Source: Lachnospiraceae bacterium
GTDB taxonomy: Bacteria > Bacillota > Clostridia > Lachnospirales > Lachnospiraceae
NCBI GenBank assembly: GCA_017621975.1
Contig: JAGARW010000155.1
Location: 1-42,879 of the forward strand
Reading direction: 5' to 3'
DNA length: 42,879 nt
The translations under genes were made by a program, and so were the position numbers. Below, one piece after another: positions 16,925 through 25,070 of this stretch. The notes beneath the pieces are model-generated. The model searched no databases. It was not told where the DNA came from and saw nothing but the letters and a program-made list of their open reading frames with translations. Numbering within the stretch: position 1 is the first letter of the stretch; the number at the start of each line of letters is the position of its first letter.

Positions 16925-17794
16925 TTATACCTCCTCATATATCAGTTCCCGGTTGCTCTCCTGCAATATCGGCATCTGGCTGTCATTATTATTCTGCACA
17001 ATCCGGCTCACGCTATAATCGTTTTGTTCCAATACTTTCGGCATATCAGGTAACTCCCAATATTCCCGCCCCTGCTCTCTCTTTAAAATAGCGGAGATTT
17101 CAAAATTTATGCTTCCGTCCCTGTTTCCAATATAATTCATTATCTTTTCACTGACATAAACCGCCTCCTGTGAATTAAGGTTTCTTCCCTTCATGGCAAG
17201 CCATTCATAATTTAAAAATTCCGTATTATAATGATATAATTGTTTTCTTTTTCTTCTGATTATTTCGTGATACACAGTTTCCCCGCTGTCCATCAAAAAA
17301 TAATATTTTTCCCTGCCCAGACGATGATAGGAAATCAATTCGTCCTTCGACGCTTTTGAAATGATCTGCGATAGCTGCGATGCGCTCTTGCCGCCTGCTT
17401 CCGCCAGATCCTTATGACGAATCCCCGGTTTGTCATAGATTGCCCTTAAAATCCACTCTTTATCGGAATAATAGGAAATCAGTTCATTGATTTTTTTGTT
17501 ACGGTCGAGTCTTTTATGCCTTCTCTCAAGTATCTTGACTCCCGCCCAGATACTGCCGTATAGAAAAACCTGAAGACGCGGGGTCTTTCCAAAATCCCCA
17601 TAACGCCACAATTTATTAATAAAATCTGACAATGCCTGATAACCGGAATTTTTTTTCTTAGGTTTTTCCTCAGCAGTCAGATTTTCCGCCACACTGTCCA
17701 AAAACACATTTACCTGCTCTTCATCAATGTTCTTTTTCATCTGCAGGCGTTCCGTAAGATTACTGCATATACGTTCAAAATTCATCTCTTGCAT
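16925..17794 (-). CDS. Winged-helix DNA-binding protein of the hydrolase operon
   Basis: 289 aa. Residues about 112-172 form a recognisable winged helix: KEWILRAIYDKPGIRHKDLA, the recognition part GKSASQLSQIISKASKDELI, and the wing YHRLGREKYYFLMDSGETVY. This resembles MarR/ArsR-like domains with the turn D-LA...S-QLS. The N-terminal 100 residues and the C-terminal 110 residues, which are rich in Tyr, Arg and Glu, are not recognised. The ATG at 17794 has GGGAG 7 bases upstream. It has its own promoter (17833-17861) with a tandem repeat in the start region, so it may repress itself. It lies 71 bases after the hydrolase gene. Confidence 0.75.
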   Translation of the reverse strand: MQEMNFERICSNLTERLQMKKNIDEEQVNVFLDSVAENLTAEEKPKKKNSGYQALSDFINKLWRYGDFGKTPRLQVFLYGSIWAGVKILERRHKRLDRNKKINELISYYSDKEWILRAIYDKPGIRHKDLAEAGGKSASQLSQIISKASKDELISYHRLGREKYYFLMDSGETVYHEIIRRKRKQLYHYNTEFLNYEWLAMKGRNLNSQEAVYVSEKIMNYIGNRDGSINFEISAILKREQGREYWELPDMPKVLEQNDYSVSRIVQNNNDSQMPILQESNRELIYEEV

Positions 17795-17806
17795 ATCTAA
17801 TCTCCC

Positions 17807-17826
17807 AAACAGTTTATAAACAGTTT
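17807..17826. promoter_or_regulatory. Candidate operator: two AAACxGTTT repeats
   Basis: On the minus strand AAACTGTTTATAAACTGTTT: two copies of a 9-bp palindromic unit spaced by 2 bp (11-bp period, about one helical turn). It starts 6 bases downstream of the -10 element, over the predicted transcription start. The neighbouring winged-helix protein is the obvious candidate ligand; this is inference. Confidence 0.55.
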
Positions 17827-17832
17827 ACACAT

Positions 17833-17861
17833 ATTATATGCTACTTATAGGCAAATTACAA
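17833..17861 (-). promoter_or_regulatory. Internal promoter for the winged-helix gene
   Basis: TTGTAA, 17 bp, TATAAT on the minus strand, located in the 71-bp gap after the hydrolase gene. It would allow the regulator and the helical protein to be made separately from the hydrolase. Confidence 0.65.
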
Positions 17862-17865
17862 GTTG

Positions 17866-19395
17866 TCAATTCTTAAATTTCCGGTCGATGCTGACAGAAA
17901 CGCATCCGTTTTCCGTATTCTTTGGAGAGCAGTCCAAATCTACTATAAATACGCAGCCGCCCGCCTTGCATTCTTTTGTACAATCCGCCTCATTACGCAG
18001 AATCAGATCCGTCTTTCCGTCAATATATCCCGCCCTTTCAACAGGGCTTACTACCATTCCGACTTCCTTTTTGAAAGAGCCCAACGTATGGTACGCCTCG
18101 CAGCAGTTGCATAACACGGAGCATGTCCTTTGATTTCTGGACGTAATTCTTTCAAGCTGTCCTTTAAACCCTTTCATGACAGATCTGCTCCATGCCGGAA
18201 TCAATAAGAGCTGCGGCGAAAAGACCTCTGTCAGCAATGCGATATACGATTCCGCAACGATATCCCGGCATATGCCAAACATGATCTTTCCGACCTTATC
18301 TATTTCCACAATCGTACACTCTTTGCCGGGATCTTTCAGATCCTCTACCCATTTTTTCTTATTTTCTCCCAAATCCGAATATGAAACATACTTGTACTGG
18401 CAGCCGAGCGGATGCCCGTCATATGCCAGAATATCGGCGACATTGTTGCCCCGCTTCTCCCATCTGCTTCCCGCAACAACAAGCAGCAGCGCCTCCGTCC
18501 GCTCCGGCGTATCTCTGTAAATACGTTCCAACTCCGCTTGAACGGCTTTCTGAATCTTTTTCCCGCAAACAAATTCAGGGAACAAAATGATGTTGGCTTT
18601 TTCGTCAATCGCATGTCTCAGCAGCTCAAGCGCTCGCCTTTTACCGTTTTTCATATGCTCCGGCGTATATTCCACATGAAAGAGCGCTCCTGAATCCGTT
18701 ATAAAATCTACCATTTTGTCCTGTCCGAAAGGGATCACCGCCACCTTAAGCTTTTTGCCATCCAGCGTTTCCTTTCTTACTGTGTCTGACTCTCCTATAT
18801 ATAGCGAAACAATCTGCGGAGGTTTTTTTATTTCCGGCGGCAGCAGCTTTTTTTCCAAAAAAATCAGATGCTCTATTTGATCGCAAATAACGGCGTCTTT
18901 TATCTTTCTTCTTTTCACTGCCCCATCTACCGGCGCATCCGTCACATTTAAATAAACATATGATTTTTTCTTATACTTTTGATTCAGCGGACTTCTGCCG
19001 ATACAGTCTCCCTTTCTTTCTAATGCATAGCTGTCAATCGCCAACAGGATAAAGAAGGGAATCGCCGCATTATTCATCTCCTTTTCCCCATACTCTTCCA
19101 GGGAATCTTCCGTTTCCTTAACCTGATTTTCAATTCTGTCCCGAAGCTCTAAATAATCGAATCCAGATTGCTGCTTACATAAAGTCCTTTTCATAGACTG
19201 TTTAAAGCGGAAAAGCTTGTCCAGATTGGGATTGTTCTCCCTCGCATCTTCGTTTTTACATATATATTTCCCTATAAATTGAGCCTGATTCTTTACCTTA
19301 TCAATCAAATAATCGTAACAGAATGCCGCCAGATCATACGCATTGTCTAATTTCGAGCCGTTGCGGCTCAATTCTTCTGAAAATTGTTTTTTCAT
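17866..19395 (-). CDS. Carbon-nitrogen hydrolase (nitrilase superfamily) with unknown N-terminal region
   Basis: 509 aa from the ATG at 19395, chosen for TGAGG 9 bases upstream; the ATG at 19410 has a poor site. Residues about 215-490 are a nitrilase-fold hydrolase. It starts KLKVAVIPFGQ. The catalytic triad is readable: E274 in ANIILFPEFV, K335 in GCQYKYVSY and C376 in GKIMFGICRDIVAE, followed by the usual SPQLLLIPAWS and RNQRTCSVLCNCCEAYHTLG strands. Members cleave nitriles, amides or carbamoyl groups; the substrate here is unknown. Residues 1-210 are charged, look helical and are not recognised; no YxDD reverse-transcriptase motif is present. The C-terminal domain has at least nine Cys beyond the nucleophile. 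It is first in the three-gene operon and diverges from the CarD-like gene. Confidence 0.8.
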   Translation of the reverse strand: MKKQFSEELSRNGSKLDNAYDLAAFCYDYLIDKVKNQAQFIGKYICKNEDARENNPNLDKLFRFKQSMKRTLCKQQSGFDYLELRDRIENQVKETEDSLEEYGEKEMNNAAIPFFILLAIDSYALERKGDCIGRSPLNQKYKKKSYVYLNVTDAPVDGAVKRRKIKDAVICDQIEHLIFLEKKLLPPEIKKPPQIVSLYIGESDTVRKETLDGKKLKVAVIPFGQDKMVDFITDSGALFHVEYTPEHMKNGKRRALELLRHAIDEKANIILFPEFVCGKKIQKAVQAELERIYRDTPERTEALLLVVAGSRWEKRGNNVADILAYDGHPLGCQYKYVSYSDLGENKKKWVEDLKDPGKECTIVEIDKVGKIMFGICRDIVAESYIALLTEVFSPQLLLIPAWSRSVMKGFKGQLERITSRNQRTCSVLCNCCEAYHTLGSFKKEVGMVVSPVERAGYIDGKTDLILRNEADCTKECKAGGCVFIVDLDCSPKNTENGCVSVSIDRKFKN

Positions 19396-19562
19396 CCTAT
19401 TTAACCTCATTGAAAGACCCGTATATCGCTGTTACGTCATTTTGCCCGTTATACGTTGTGCATCTTTGTTGAAAAATGCCTTTGAATTTTGTTGATTTTT
19501 TATGGTAAACTATTAGTAAGGCTTATTATGATATTCACACTGCTCAGAAAGGAGAATTTAGC

Positions 19563-20081
19563 GTGTACAAAATCGGTGATTATGTAGTAAAAGCAAACAA
19601 CGGCGTCTGCCGGATCGAGAATATTCTTCATCCCGACCTGCCCGGCATTGACAAGAACAAGCTGTATTATCTGCTGGTTCCGGTCGAATCCAAGCATTCC
19701 AAGCTTTATGTTCCCGCAAACGCGCCGGAAAACGCTCTGCGCAAAGCGCTTGACGAAGAGAGCGCGTGGGAGATTATCAACGGCATTCCCGATGTGGAAG
19801 CCGCATGGATCGCAAACGACAAGCTGCGCGAGCAGGCATACAAGGAAGCCATTCACAGCTGCGATCCGAACGCCCTTATCAGTATCATCAAAAATCTGTA
19901 TCTGCGCAAACGCCAGAGAAGCGAGCAGGGCAAAAAAAGCACCGCTACGGACGAACGCTATTTCAAACTGGCAGAAGATACTCTTTATGCGGAACTCGCT
20001 TTCGCCCTGAACAAAGACAAAAGCGAAATGAAACAGCTCATTATCGATACGATCGATCAGAAACAGCTTCTGACAGATTAA
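19563..20081 (+). CDS. CarD/CdnL-family transcription regulator
   Basis: 172 aa. It starts with GTG at 19563, 8 bases after AAAGGAG. Residues 1-60 form the RNA-polymerase interaction domain (YKIGDYVVKANNGVCRIENI then YYLLVPVESKHSKLYVPAN), and the rest is the helical C-terminal DNA-binding part (SIIKNLYLRKRQRSEQGKKSTATDERYFKLAEDTLYAELAFAL). In other bacteria this family stabilises the open promoter complex. Which promoters it serves here is unknown. Length is normal. It diverges from the hydrolase operon, with about 167 bp between starts. Confidence 0.88.
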   Translation: MYKIGDYVVKANNGVCRIENILHPDLPGIDKNKLYYLLVPVESKHSKLYVPANAPENALRKALDEESAWEIINGIPDVEAAWIANDKLREQAYKEAIHSCDPNALISIIKNLYLRKRQRSEQGKKSTATDERYFKLAEDTLYAELAFALNKDKSEMKQLIIDTIDQKQLLTD

Positions 20082-20155
20082 CGATTCCCAATCCTATCCT
20101 CTTATGCTATACTACTGGCAGATCAGATAACGTTTCTTTTCAGGAAAGGACTGTC

Positions 20156-20458
20156 ATGCAATTCAACTATGAACCGGCTCTGGAACAATATATGCGTCAG
20201 AAAGGAAAAAAGACGATCGTCGTAGAAGTCATATCGAGCAACAGCTCGGACTTTGAAGTGACGGAGCTGCATGTGCACTTTGCAAACGATAAACAGGCGG
20301 CGTTTTTCAAAAATACAAAGCGTTTCCGCGCCGTCAAAACCGATATGGGCGAGGTACTGCTCCCGCCCTATCGGCTGGAATATGCAGATACGGTCACATT
20401 CGGCATAAAATCTTTTTTCGGCATCCGCTACGTTACGCAGGAAGGTATCCGCCTCTGA
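20156..20458 (+). CDS. Conserved-looking 100-aa protein of unknown function
   Basis: ATG at 20156 with AGGAAAGGA upstream. The sequence is beta-rich (KKTIVVEVISSNSSDFEVTELHVHF ... TFGIKSFFGIRYVTQEGIRL), with no signal peptide or membrane segment. It contains no motif I can name. It follows the CarD-like gene by 74 bases on the same strand and is likely co-transcribed. A longer frame starting inside the CarD gene exists but has no ribosome site. Confidence 0.65.
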   Translation: MQFNYEPALEQYMRQKGKKTIVVEVISSNSSDFEVTELHVHFANDKQAAFFKNTKRFRAVKTDMGEVLLPPYRLEYADTVTFGIKSFFGIRYVTQEGIRL

Positions 20459-20514
20459 GCCCGGTTCCCTAAAGACCGCTCCGTTTTATAAGTGCGCGCC
20501 GCTTTCACGCCCGT

Positions 20515-21417
20515 CTATTTCGGCACCGACTGACGCAGTGCTTCCATATATGCGGCTCCGTAACGGCTGAGCGGCATATTTTTCTGTGTAATCGTTCCGA
20601 TCCGCATGTATTCCTCTACAAGCAGCGGCCTTGCAATGATCGTTTCGCCGTTCAGCTCCTTACTGATCACGCCGGAGCTTACCGTATAACCGTTCAGTCC
20701 GATCATTAAATTAAAAAGCGTCGCGCGGTCGCTGACTCTGATATTTTTTTCCCGGTCAAGCGTACTCAGAATTTCTTCCGAGAAATAAAAGGCATTGTAT
20801 TCCCCCTGTTCAAACGAAAGATACGGATACTGTTCCAGATCCTGAAGCGTCAGCGTCTCGCGCCCGGCAAGCGGATGACTGGAACAGATAAAAACGTGCG
20901 GCTTTGCCACAAAAAGCTCTTCAAACACAAGATTATTCTGCCTGATCAGCTTAAGCAGCACTTCTTCGTTTTTGGAAGACGTATATAGAACGCCGATCTC
21001 ACTTTTTAAGCGGCTCACATCTTCTATGATCTCATAGGTCTGCGTCTCCCGCAGCGTAAAGTCATATTTGCTTCCGCCGAATTCCCGAATTACGTTTACA
21101 AATGCATTTACAGCAAAGGAATAATGCTGGCACGATACCGCAAACCTCGGCCTGCGCTCCGCCGTATGCAGATACTTTTCCCGAAGCAGATTGACCTGTT
21201 CCAGAATCTGTCTCGCATACGCAAGAAAGAGATCGCCGTCATTGGTAACGACGACGCCCTTATTCGTCCTGTGAAAGATCGTTATCTGCATTTCCTGTTC
21301 CAGATCGCGGATCGCGCTCGTCAGGCTCGGCTGTGAGACAAAAAGACGCTTCGCCGCCTCGGTAATATTTCCGCTTTCCGCCACCGCCACAATGTATTCA
21401 AGCTGCCGTAATGTCAT
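20515..21417 (-). CDS. LysR-family transcriptional regulator
   Basis: 300 aa. The N-terminal winged helix is textbook: MTLRQLEYIVAVAESGNITE then AAKRLFVSQPSLTSAIRDLEQEM. Residues about 90-290 form the periplasmic-binding-protein-like effector domain. In this family a small molecule sets DNA binding, often at a divergent target. Here the upstream neighbour is the MCP gene on the same strand, so the target is not obvious. The effector is unknown. Confidence 0.9.
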   Translation of the reverse strand: MTLRQLEYIVAVAESGNITEAAKRLFVSQPSLTSAIRDLEQEMQITIFHRTNKGVVVTNDGDLFLAYARQILEQVNLLREKYLHTAERRPRFAVSCQHYSFAVNAFVNVIREFGGSKYDFTLRETQTYEIIEDVSRLKSEIGVLYTSSKNEEVLLKLIRQNNLVFEELFVAKPHVFICSSHPLAGRETLTLQDLEQYPYLSFEQGEYNAFYFSEEILSTLDREKNIRVSDRATLFNLMIGLNGYTVSSGVISKELNGETIIARPLLVEEYMRIGTITQKNMPLSRYGAAYMEALRQSVPK

Positions 21418-21502
21418 TCCAATCCCCGCTTCTGTTCCTGTTTCCCGTATGCGTTCTGCACGTTATCATGCGGTTTGCCATTTTTCATGCAGTTTTCCGC
21501 TT

Positions 21503-22474
21503 TTATCCGGCCGTCCGTATTTTTTCGATCAAAGGCTCCGCCTGCTCCATCATATTAGAAATATCTTCATAAAGAAATCCCTTTTCCGTCATCAGGCTCT
21601 TCATATCCTCAATGTCGTTCAATACCGCGTTATACTGCCCTTCATACCCCGACATGTCGCTCTGGATCGATGCAACGAACTGTCCGCAGTTTTCCACCAC
21701 TTTCCGGATCTCCTCCTGCACGCCCCGGACGCCCGATACGGAGTCCGTAATCTCTCCGAATACGGCCGCCGTGTTGTCCATCTGCTTTCTGGAATCCTCC
21801 AGCGACTTTCCCGCGTCGTCCAGCGAATCCGTCAGTCTGGCGGAATTCTTCTGCAGATTCTCCATGCTCTTATTGACGTCGCCTACCAGATTTTTGATAC
21901 CGATCGAAAGCTGTGTGACCTCGTCCGCCACAACGGCGAAGCCTCTTCCGTGCTCGCCCGCCCTCGCGGCTTCGATCGCCGCATTGAGCGCAAGCAGATT
22001 TGTCTGATTAGCGATTCCGACAATGCTCTGCATCGCGTTCTGTATCTCGGCGAAGCTTTTCTGAAACTCTTCATAGATCTTATAGATCTGAGAAAACTGA
22101 ACCTCGACCTTTTCAGAGCTTGTCCGAAGATTCTCCACATTGCTCCTCGCACCGTCTGAAACGGTATTGACCTTTTCGATCACTTCGTTAAATTCTTCCG
22201 ATACGCTGCTGACCTTCCCAAATTCCCGTCCGATCTGATCGATCGAATCGTAAATTTTCGCATTGTTTTCGATCACCTGATTGTACCCGTCCTTGATTTT
22301 ATCCAGCTCGCGGAACGTCTTTACCTCTTCTTCCACCAATTCGTTCTTTTTCTGTATGACAAATCTGCTCAGGAAAGACATGGAATGCAGATATTCCTGC
22401 AGATTCCCCCGTTTCTCCGCAGATACGTTTACCGCCTCTGCATGTTCCGTTTTTTTCTTCTTAAAAAACATCAT
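21503..22474 (-). CDS. Soluble methyl-accepting chemotaxis protein
   Basis: 323 aa from the ATG at 22474 (AGGAGG just upstream; a second ATG at 22471 is also possible). There is no membrane segment and no obvious ligand domain: it opens with a Lys-rich run (FFKKKK), then a coiled coil, and the signalling hairpin [20 protein letters not shown] followed by [19 protein letters not shown]. It is therefore a cytoplasmic receptor. The start overlaps the end of the FIST gene, so the FIST protein may provide the sensing half. No CheA/CheW gene is in the window. Confidence 0.88.
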   Translation of the reverse strand: MMFFKKKKTEHAEAVNVSAEKRGNLQEYLHSMSFLSRFVIQKKNELVEEEVKTFRELDKIKDGYNQVIENNAKIYDSIDQIGREFGKVSSVSEEFNEVIEKVNTVSDGARSNVENLRTSSEKVEVQFSQIYKIYEEFQKSFAEIQNAMQSIVGIANQTNLLALNAAIEAARAGEHGRGFAVVADEVTQLSIGIKNLVGDVNKSMENLQKNSARLTDSLDDAGKSLEDSRKQMDNTAAVFGEITDSVSGVRGVQEEIRKVVENCGQFVASIQSDMSGYEGQYNAVLNDIEDMKSLMTEKGFLYEDISNMMEQAEPLIEKIRTAG

Positions 22475-22481
22475 GCCCCTC

Positions 22482-23570
22482 CTATTCAAATGCCGCGCAG
22501 ACCATCGTCTGATTTACATGCTGGTTGTTGTACTGCTCTCCGCCGCAGACAATGCCGCAGCTTGCGCCGAGAGACGCCATGTCCCTCGCATATGTAGAGA
22601 AATAATTGTCCTTCTGGTACAGCAGGTACCGGTGCAGGCAGTCGATCGAAAATACAAGAGAAACTCTCTTTAACTGCGAACGAATCCTGTTTCTCGTCTC
22701 TTCCTCGATCGCTTTGTAATCGCCCAGCTCCAGAAAATAAACGCAGTCGTTCTGATTGAAACGTTTATAATTCAGAATCTCTCCGTTCGGTCCGAGTTCC
22801 TTCATGGAAGAAATATAAACATGATCGCCTACGACTCTTCCGATCGGATTTTTGAATACATTCTCTATCACCTTGTCCCTCGGAACGCCAAGCTCCTGAC
22901 TATAAACGGACGCCGCCGGTTTCCCGTCAAGCTCGATAATGGATTTCCGCTCCGTATTGACCTTTGTGGCAAAATGGGAAACCGTACTGCTCTTCTGCCA
23001 GATATTTTCTTTGAATACTTTAGCCTTGCCCGTCGTGTTTTTGATCAGGGCGTACGCGCAGGCGTCTTCATAAACTCCGCCGTTATACGCTACAAGAGAC
23101 GGCGCCCCTTCCGGCGCTCCGAGCGCGGTAGCTCCCGCGAGCTGGACGCCCTTCTTTTCCAGAGCCGCATGGAACGTCGTTACAAGCTTTTCCTCGCTGC
23201 CCGTACAAAATTCGATACAGACCGTATTGTCCCGTCCCGGTCCTACTTCCGCGATCTTTTTTTCCAGCTCTCCCGCGCCGGCAACCGGGCATCTGCTGAT
23301 TTCGCGTATCACGCCGCAGCTTACCTTTGCGTCCCCGAACAGTCCAAGTACTACGAGTATATTTTCCCCTACCGTGCCGTTCGCCAGTCCATAGCCGCTC
23401 GTTCCGATACACTGCACGCCGGGATACCTGTCCGCAAGCTCCGCCGCCGTCTGCGCCAGCGCGTCGTACGCCGTGATATATAGCAGCGCGCCCGGCGATG
23501 TCAAACCCCTCGTCGCCTCGTCGACCGCTGATTTTATACTCCCGTTTCCGCTTCCAATAAATGTTTTCAT
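22482..23570 (-). CDS. FIST domain signal-sensing protein
   Basis: 362 aa from the ATG at 23570, with GGGAG 7 bases upstream. It has the N-terminal FIST domain (about 20-190, with [28 protein letters not shown]) and the C-terminal FIST_C domain (about 210-345, with [12 protein letters not shown] and [16 protein letters not shown]). FIST domains are proposed to bind small ligands such as amino acids and are often linked to chemotaxis or two-component proteins. It has no signal peptide, so it is cytoplasmic. Translation is probably coupled with the following MCP gene. Confidence 0.85.
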   Translation of the reverse strand: MKTFIGSGNGSIKSAVDEATRGLTSPGALLYITAYDALAQTAAELADRYPGVQCIGTSGYGLANGTVGENILVVLGLFGDAKVSCGVIREISRCPVAGAGELEKKIAEVGPGRDNTVCIEFCTGSEEKLVTTFHAALEKKGVQLAGATALGAPEGAPSLVAYNGGVYEDACAYALIKNTTGKAKVFKENIWQKSSTVSHFATKVNTERKSIIELDGKPAASVYSQELGVPRDKVIENVFKNPIGRVVGDHVYISSMKELGPNGEILNYKRFNQNDCVYFLELGDYKAIEEETRNRIRSQLKRVSLVFSIDCLHRYLLYQKDNYFSTYARDMASLGASCGIVCGGEQYNNQHVNQTMVCAAFE

Positions 23571-23616
23571 ACGCACTCTCCCGTACTATTTTCCTATCAG
23601 TCAAACTGTTAGTTAT

Positions 23617-23644
23617 ATTATAAGTTTTTTACACAAAATTGCAA
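23617..23644 (-). promoter_or_regulatory. Promoter of the FIST-MCP operon
   Basis: TTGCAA, 16 bp, TATAAT on the minus strand, about 45 bases before the FIST ATG. Confidence 0.65.
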
Positions 23645-23713
23645 CCCAAGCGGAAAATATTGTGAAAAATGTCTAAAAGCATCCTGATCCGTCGAGCTGT
23701 TCATCGTCCGCGC

Positions 23714-25069
23714 TTACCGCAGTCCAAGAATCAGGATCACGAGAATCAGAACCGGCAGAATCCACTGAAAATAAAACTTCAGCTTCCCGGAAATACGCAG
23801 TCCCGTCCCCGTATTGGATTCCTTTAAATAATGATCAAAGCCCCATCCCCATTTCGTCACACAGAACAGCAGATATACGAGCGAGCCTCCCGGAAGCAGC
23901 ACATTGCTGACAAGAAAATCCTCGCTGTCAAGCACGTCTCTTCCGCCGATCAGATGCAGATCGCTCCACACATTATATCCAAGCACGCACGGAAGACTTG
24001 CTATTAATACAAAAATGCAGTTCAAGAGCGCCGCGCGCTTTCTGCTCCATCCGAATTGATCGATGCAGCACGCCATCAGGTTTTCGAATACCGCAATAAC
24101 GGTCGAAAAGCTTGCAAACGTCATAAACAAAAAGAAAAGCGCGCCCCATATCCTTCCGCCTGCCATTCCCACAAACACATTCGGCAGCGTCACAAAGATC
24201 AGAGACGGTCCCGCATCGGGCTGCACGCCGAATGAAAAGCACGCCGGGAAAATGATCAGCCCCGCCATCAGCGCGACAAATGTGTCCAGAGCGCAGATAC
24301 GTACCGCTTCCCCCGCCAGCGTATGTTCCTTTTTCATATAGCTTCCGAAAATTTCCATTGCTCCGATCCCGAGACTGAGCGTAAAAAAGGACTGGTTCAT
24401 CGCCGCCGTAACGACGTTCCAAAGCCCGACCTCCTTTGCCCTGCCGATATCGGGCATCAGATAAAACGAAACGCCCTCTCCCGCTCCCGGCAGCAGAAAG
24501 CTGTGCGCAGCAAGCACGACGATCAGCACAAGCAGCGCGCCCATCATCCACTTTGTAATACGCTCCAGTCCGTTCTGGAGTCCAAAGCTGCATATAAAAA
24601 AGCCTGCAAAAACAGTAAGCGCCATCCATATCCCCATTTCAACCGGATCGGCAAGCAGCGCGCTGAATACGCCTCCTACCGCTTCCGTATCCATACCCGA
24701 CTCAAACGTCCCGGTCACAAAGCGGAAAAAATACGAAACCATCCATCCCGAAACCGTCGTATAATACATCATCAGCAGATAGCAGCCTAAAGCGCAGAAC
24801 CAACCGTGAATATGCCACTTCTGTCCTTTTTTCTCAAGCACACTATAAGCCTTGACGGCGCTTTTGCCGCTCGCGCGTCCTACCGCAAGCTCCATCGTCA
24901 AAACGGGCACGCCCATACAAAGCAGAAACAACAGATAAAACAAAACAAAAACCGCGCCGCCGTTCTGTCCCGCCACGTAAGGAAATCTCCACACATTGCC
25001 GATGCCGATCGCACAGCCGGCGCTCACCAGAATAAACCCAAGGCGCGAGCCGAAATTCTCTCTTTCCAT
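23714..25069 (-). CDS. Sodium-dependent transporter of the NSS/SNF family
   Basis: 451 aa from the ATG at 25069 (GGAGG 6 bases upstream). The first membrane segment holds the unwound Na+/substrate site SAGCAIGIGNVWRFPYVAGQ, which defines the family (LeuT, MhsT). About eleven to twelve membrane segments follow. Members take up amino acids or related compounds with Na+. The specificity is not readable. Its ATG comes 1 base after the stop of the repeat-rich lipoprotein gene. Confidence 0.92.
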   Translation of the reverse strand: MERENFGSRLGFILVSAGCAIGIGNVWRFPYVAGQNGGAVFVLFYLLFLLCMGVPVLTMELAVGRASGKSAVKAYSVLEKKGQKWHIHGWFCALGCYLLMMYYTTVSGWMVSYFFRFVTGTFESGMDTEAVGGVFSALLADPVEMGIWMALTVFAGFFICSFGLQNGLERITKWMMGALLVLIVVLAAHSFLLPGAGEGVSFYLMPDIGRAKEVGLWNVVTAAMNQSFFTLSLGIGAMEIFGSYMKKEHTLAGEAVRICALDTFVALMAGLIIFPACFSFGVQPDAGPSLIFVTLPNVFVGMAGGRIWGALFFLFMTFASFSTVIAVFENLMACCIDQFGWSRKRAALLNCIFVLIASLPCVLGYNVWSDLHLIGGRDVLDSEDFLVSNVLLPGGSLVYLLFCVTKWGWGFDHYLKESNTGTGLRISGKLKFYFQWILPVLILVILILGLR

Positions 25070-25070
25070 T

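Noticed and set aside
18765-19395. Reverse-transcriptase domain in the N-terminal part of the hydrolase
   Set aside because: Considered because of RT-nitrilase fusions, but no YxDD or other RT motif could be found in residues 1-210.
19766-20458. Longer 230-aa start for the 100-aa protein
   Set aside because: It would begin inside the CarD gene in another frame without a ribosome site; the ATG at 20156 has one.
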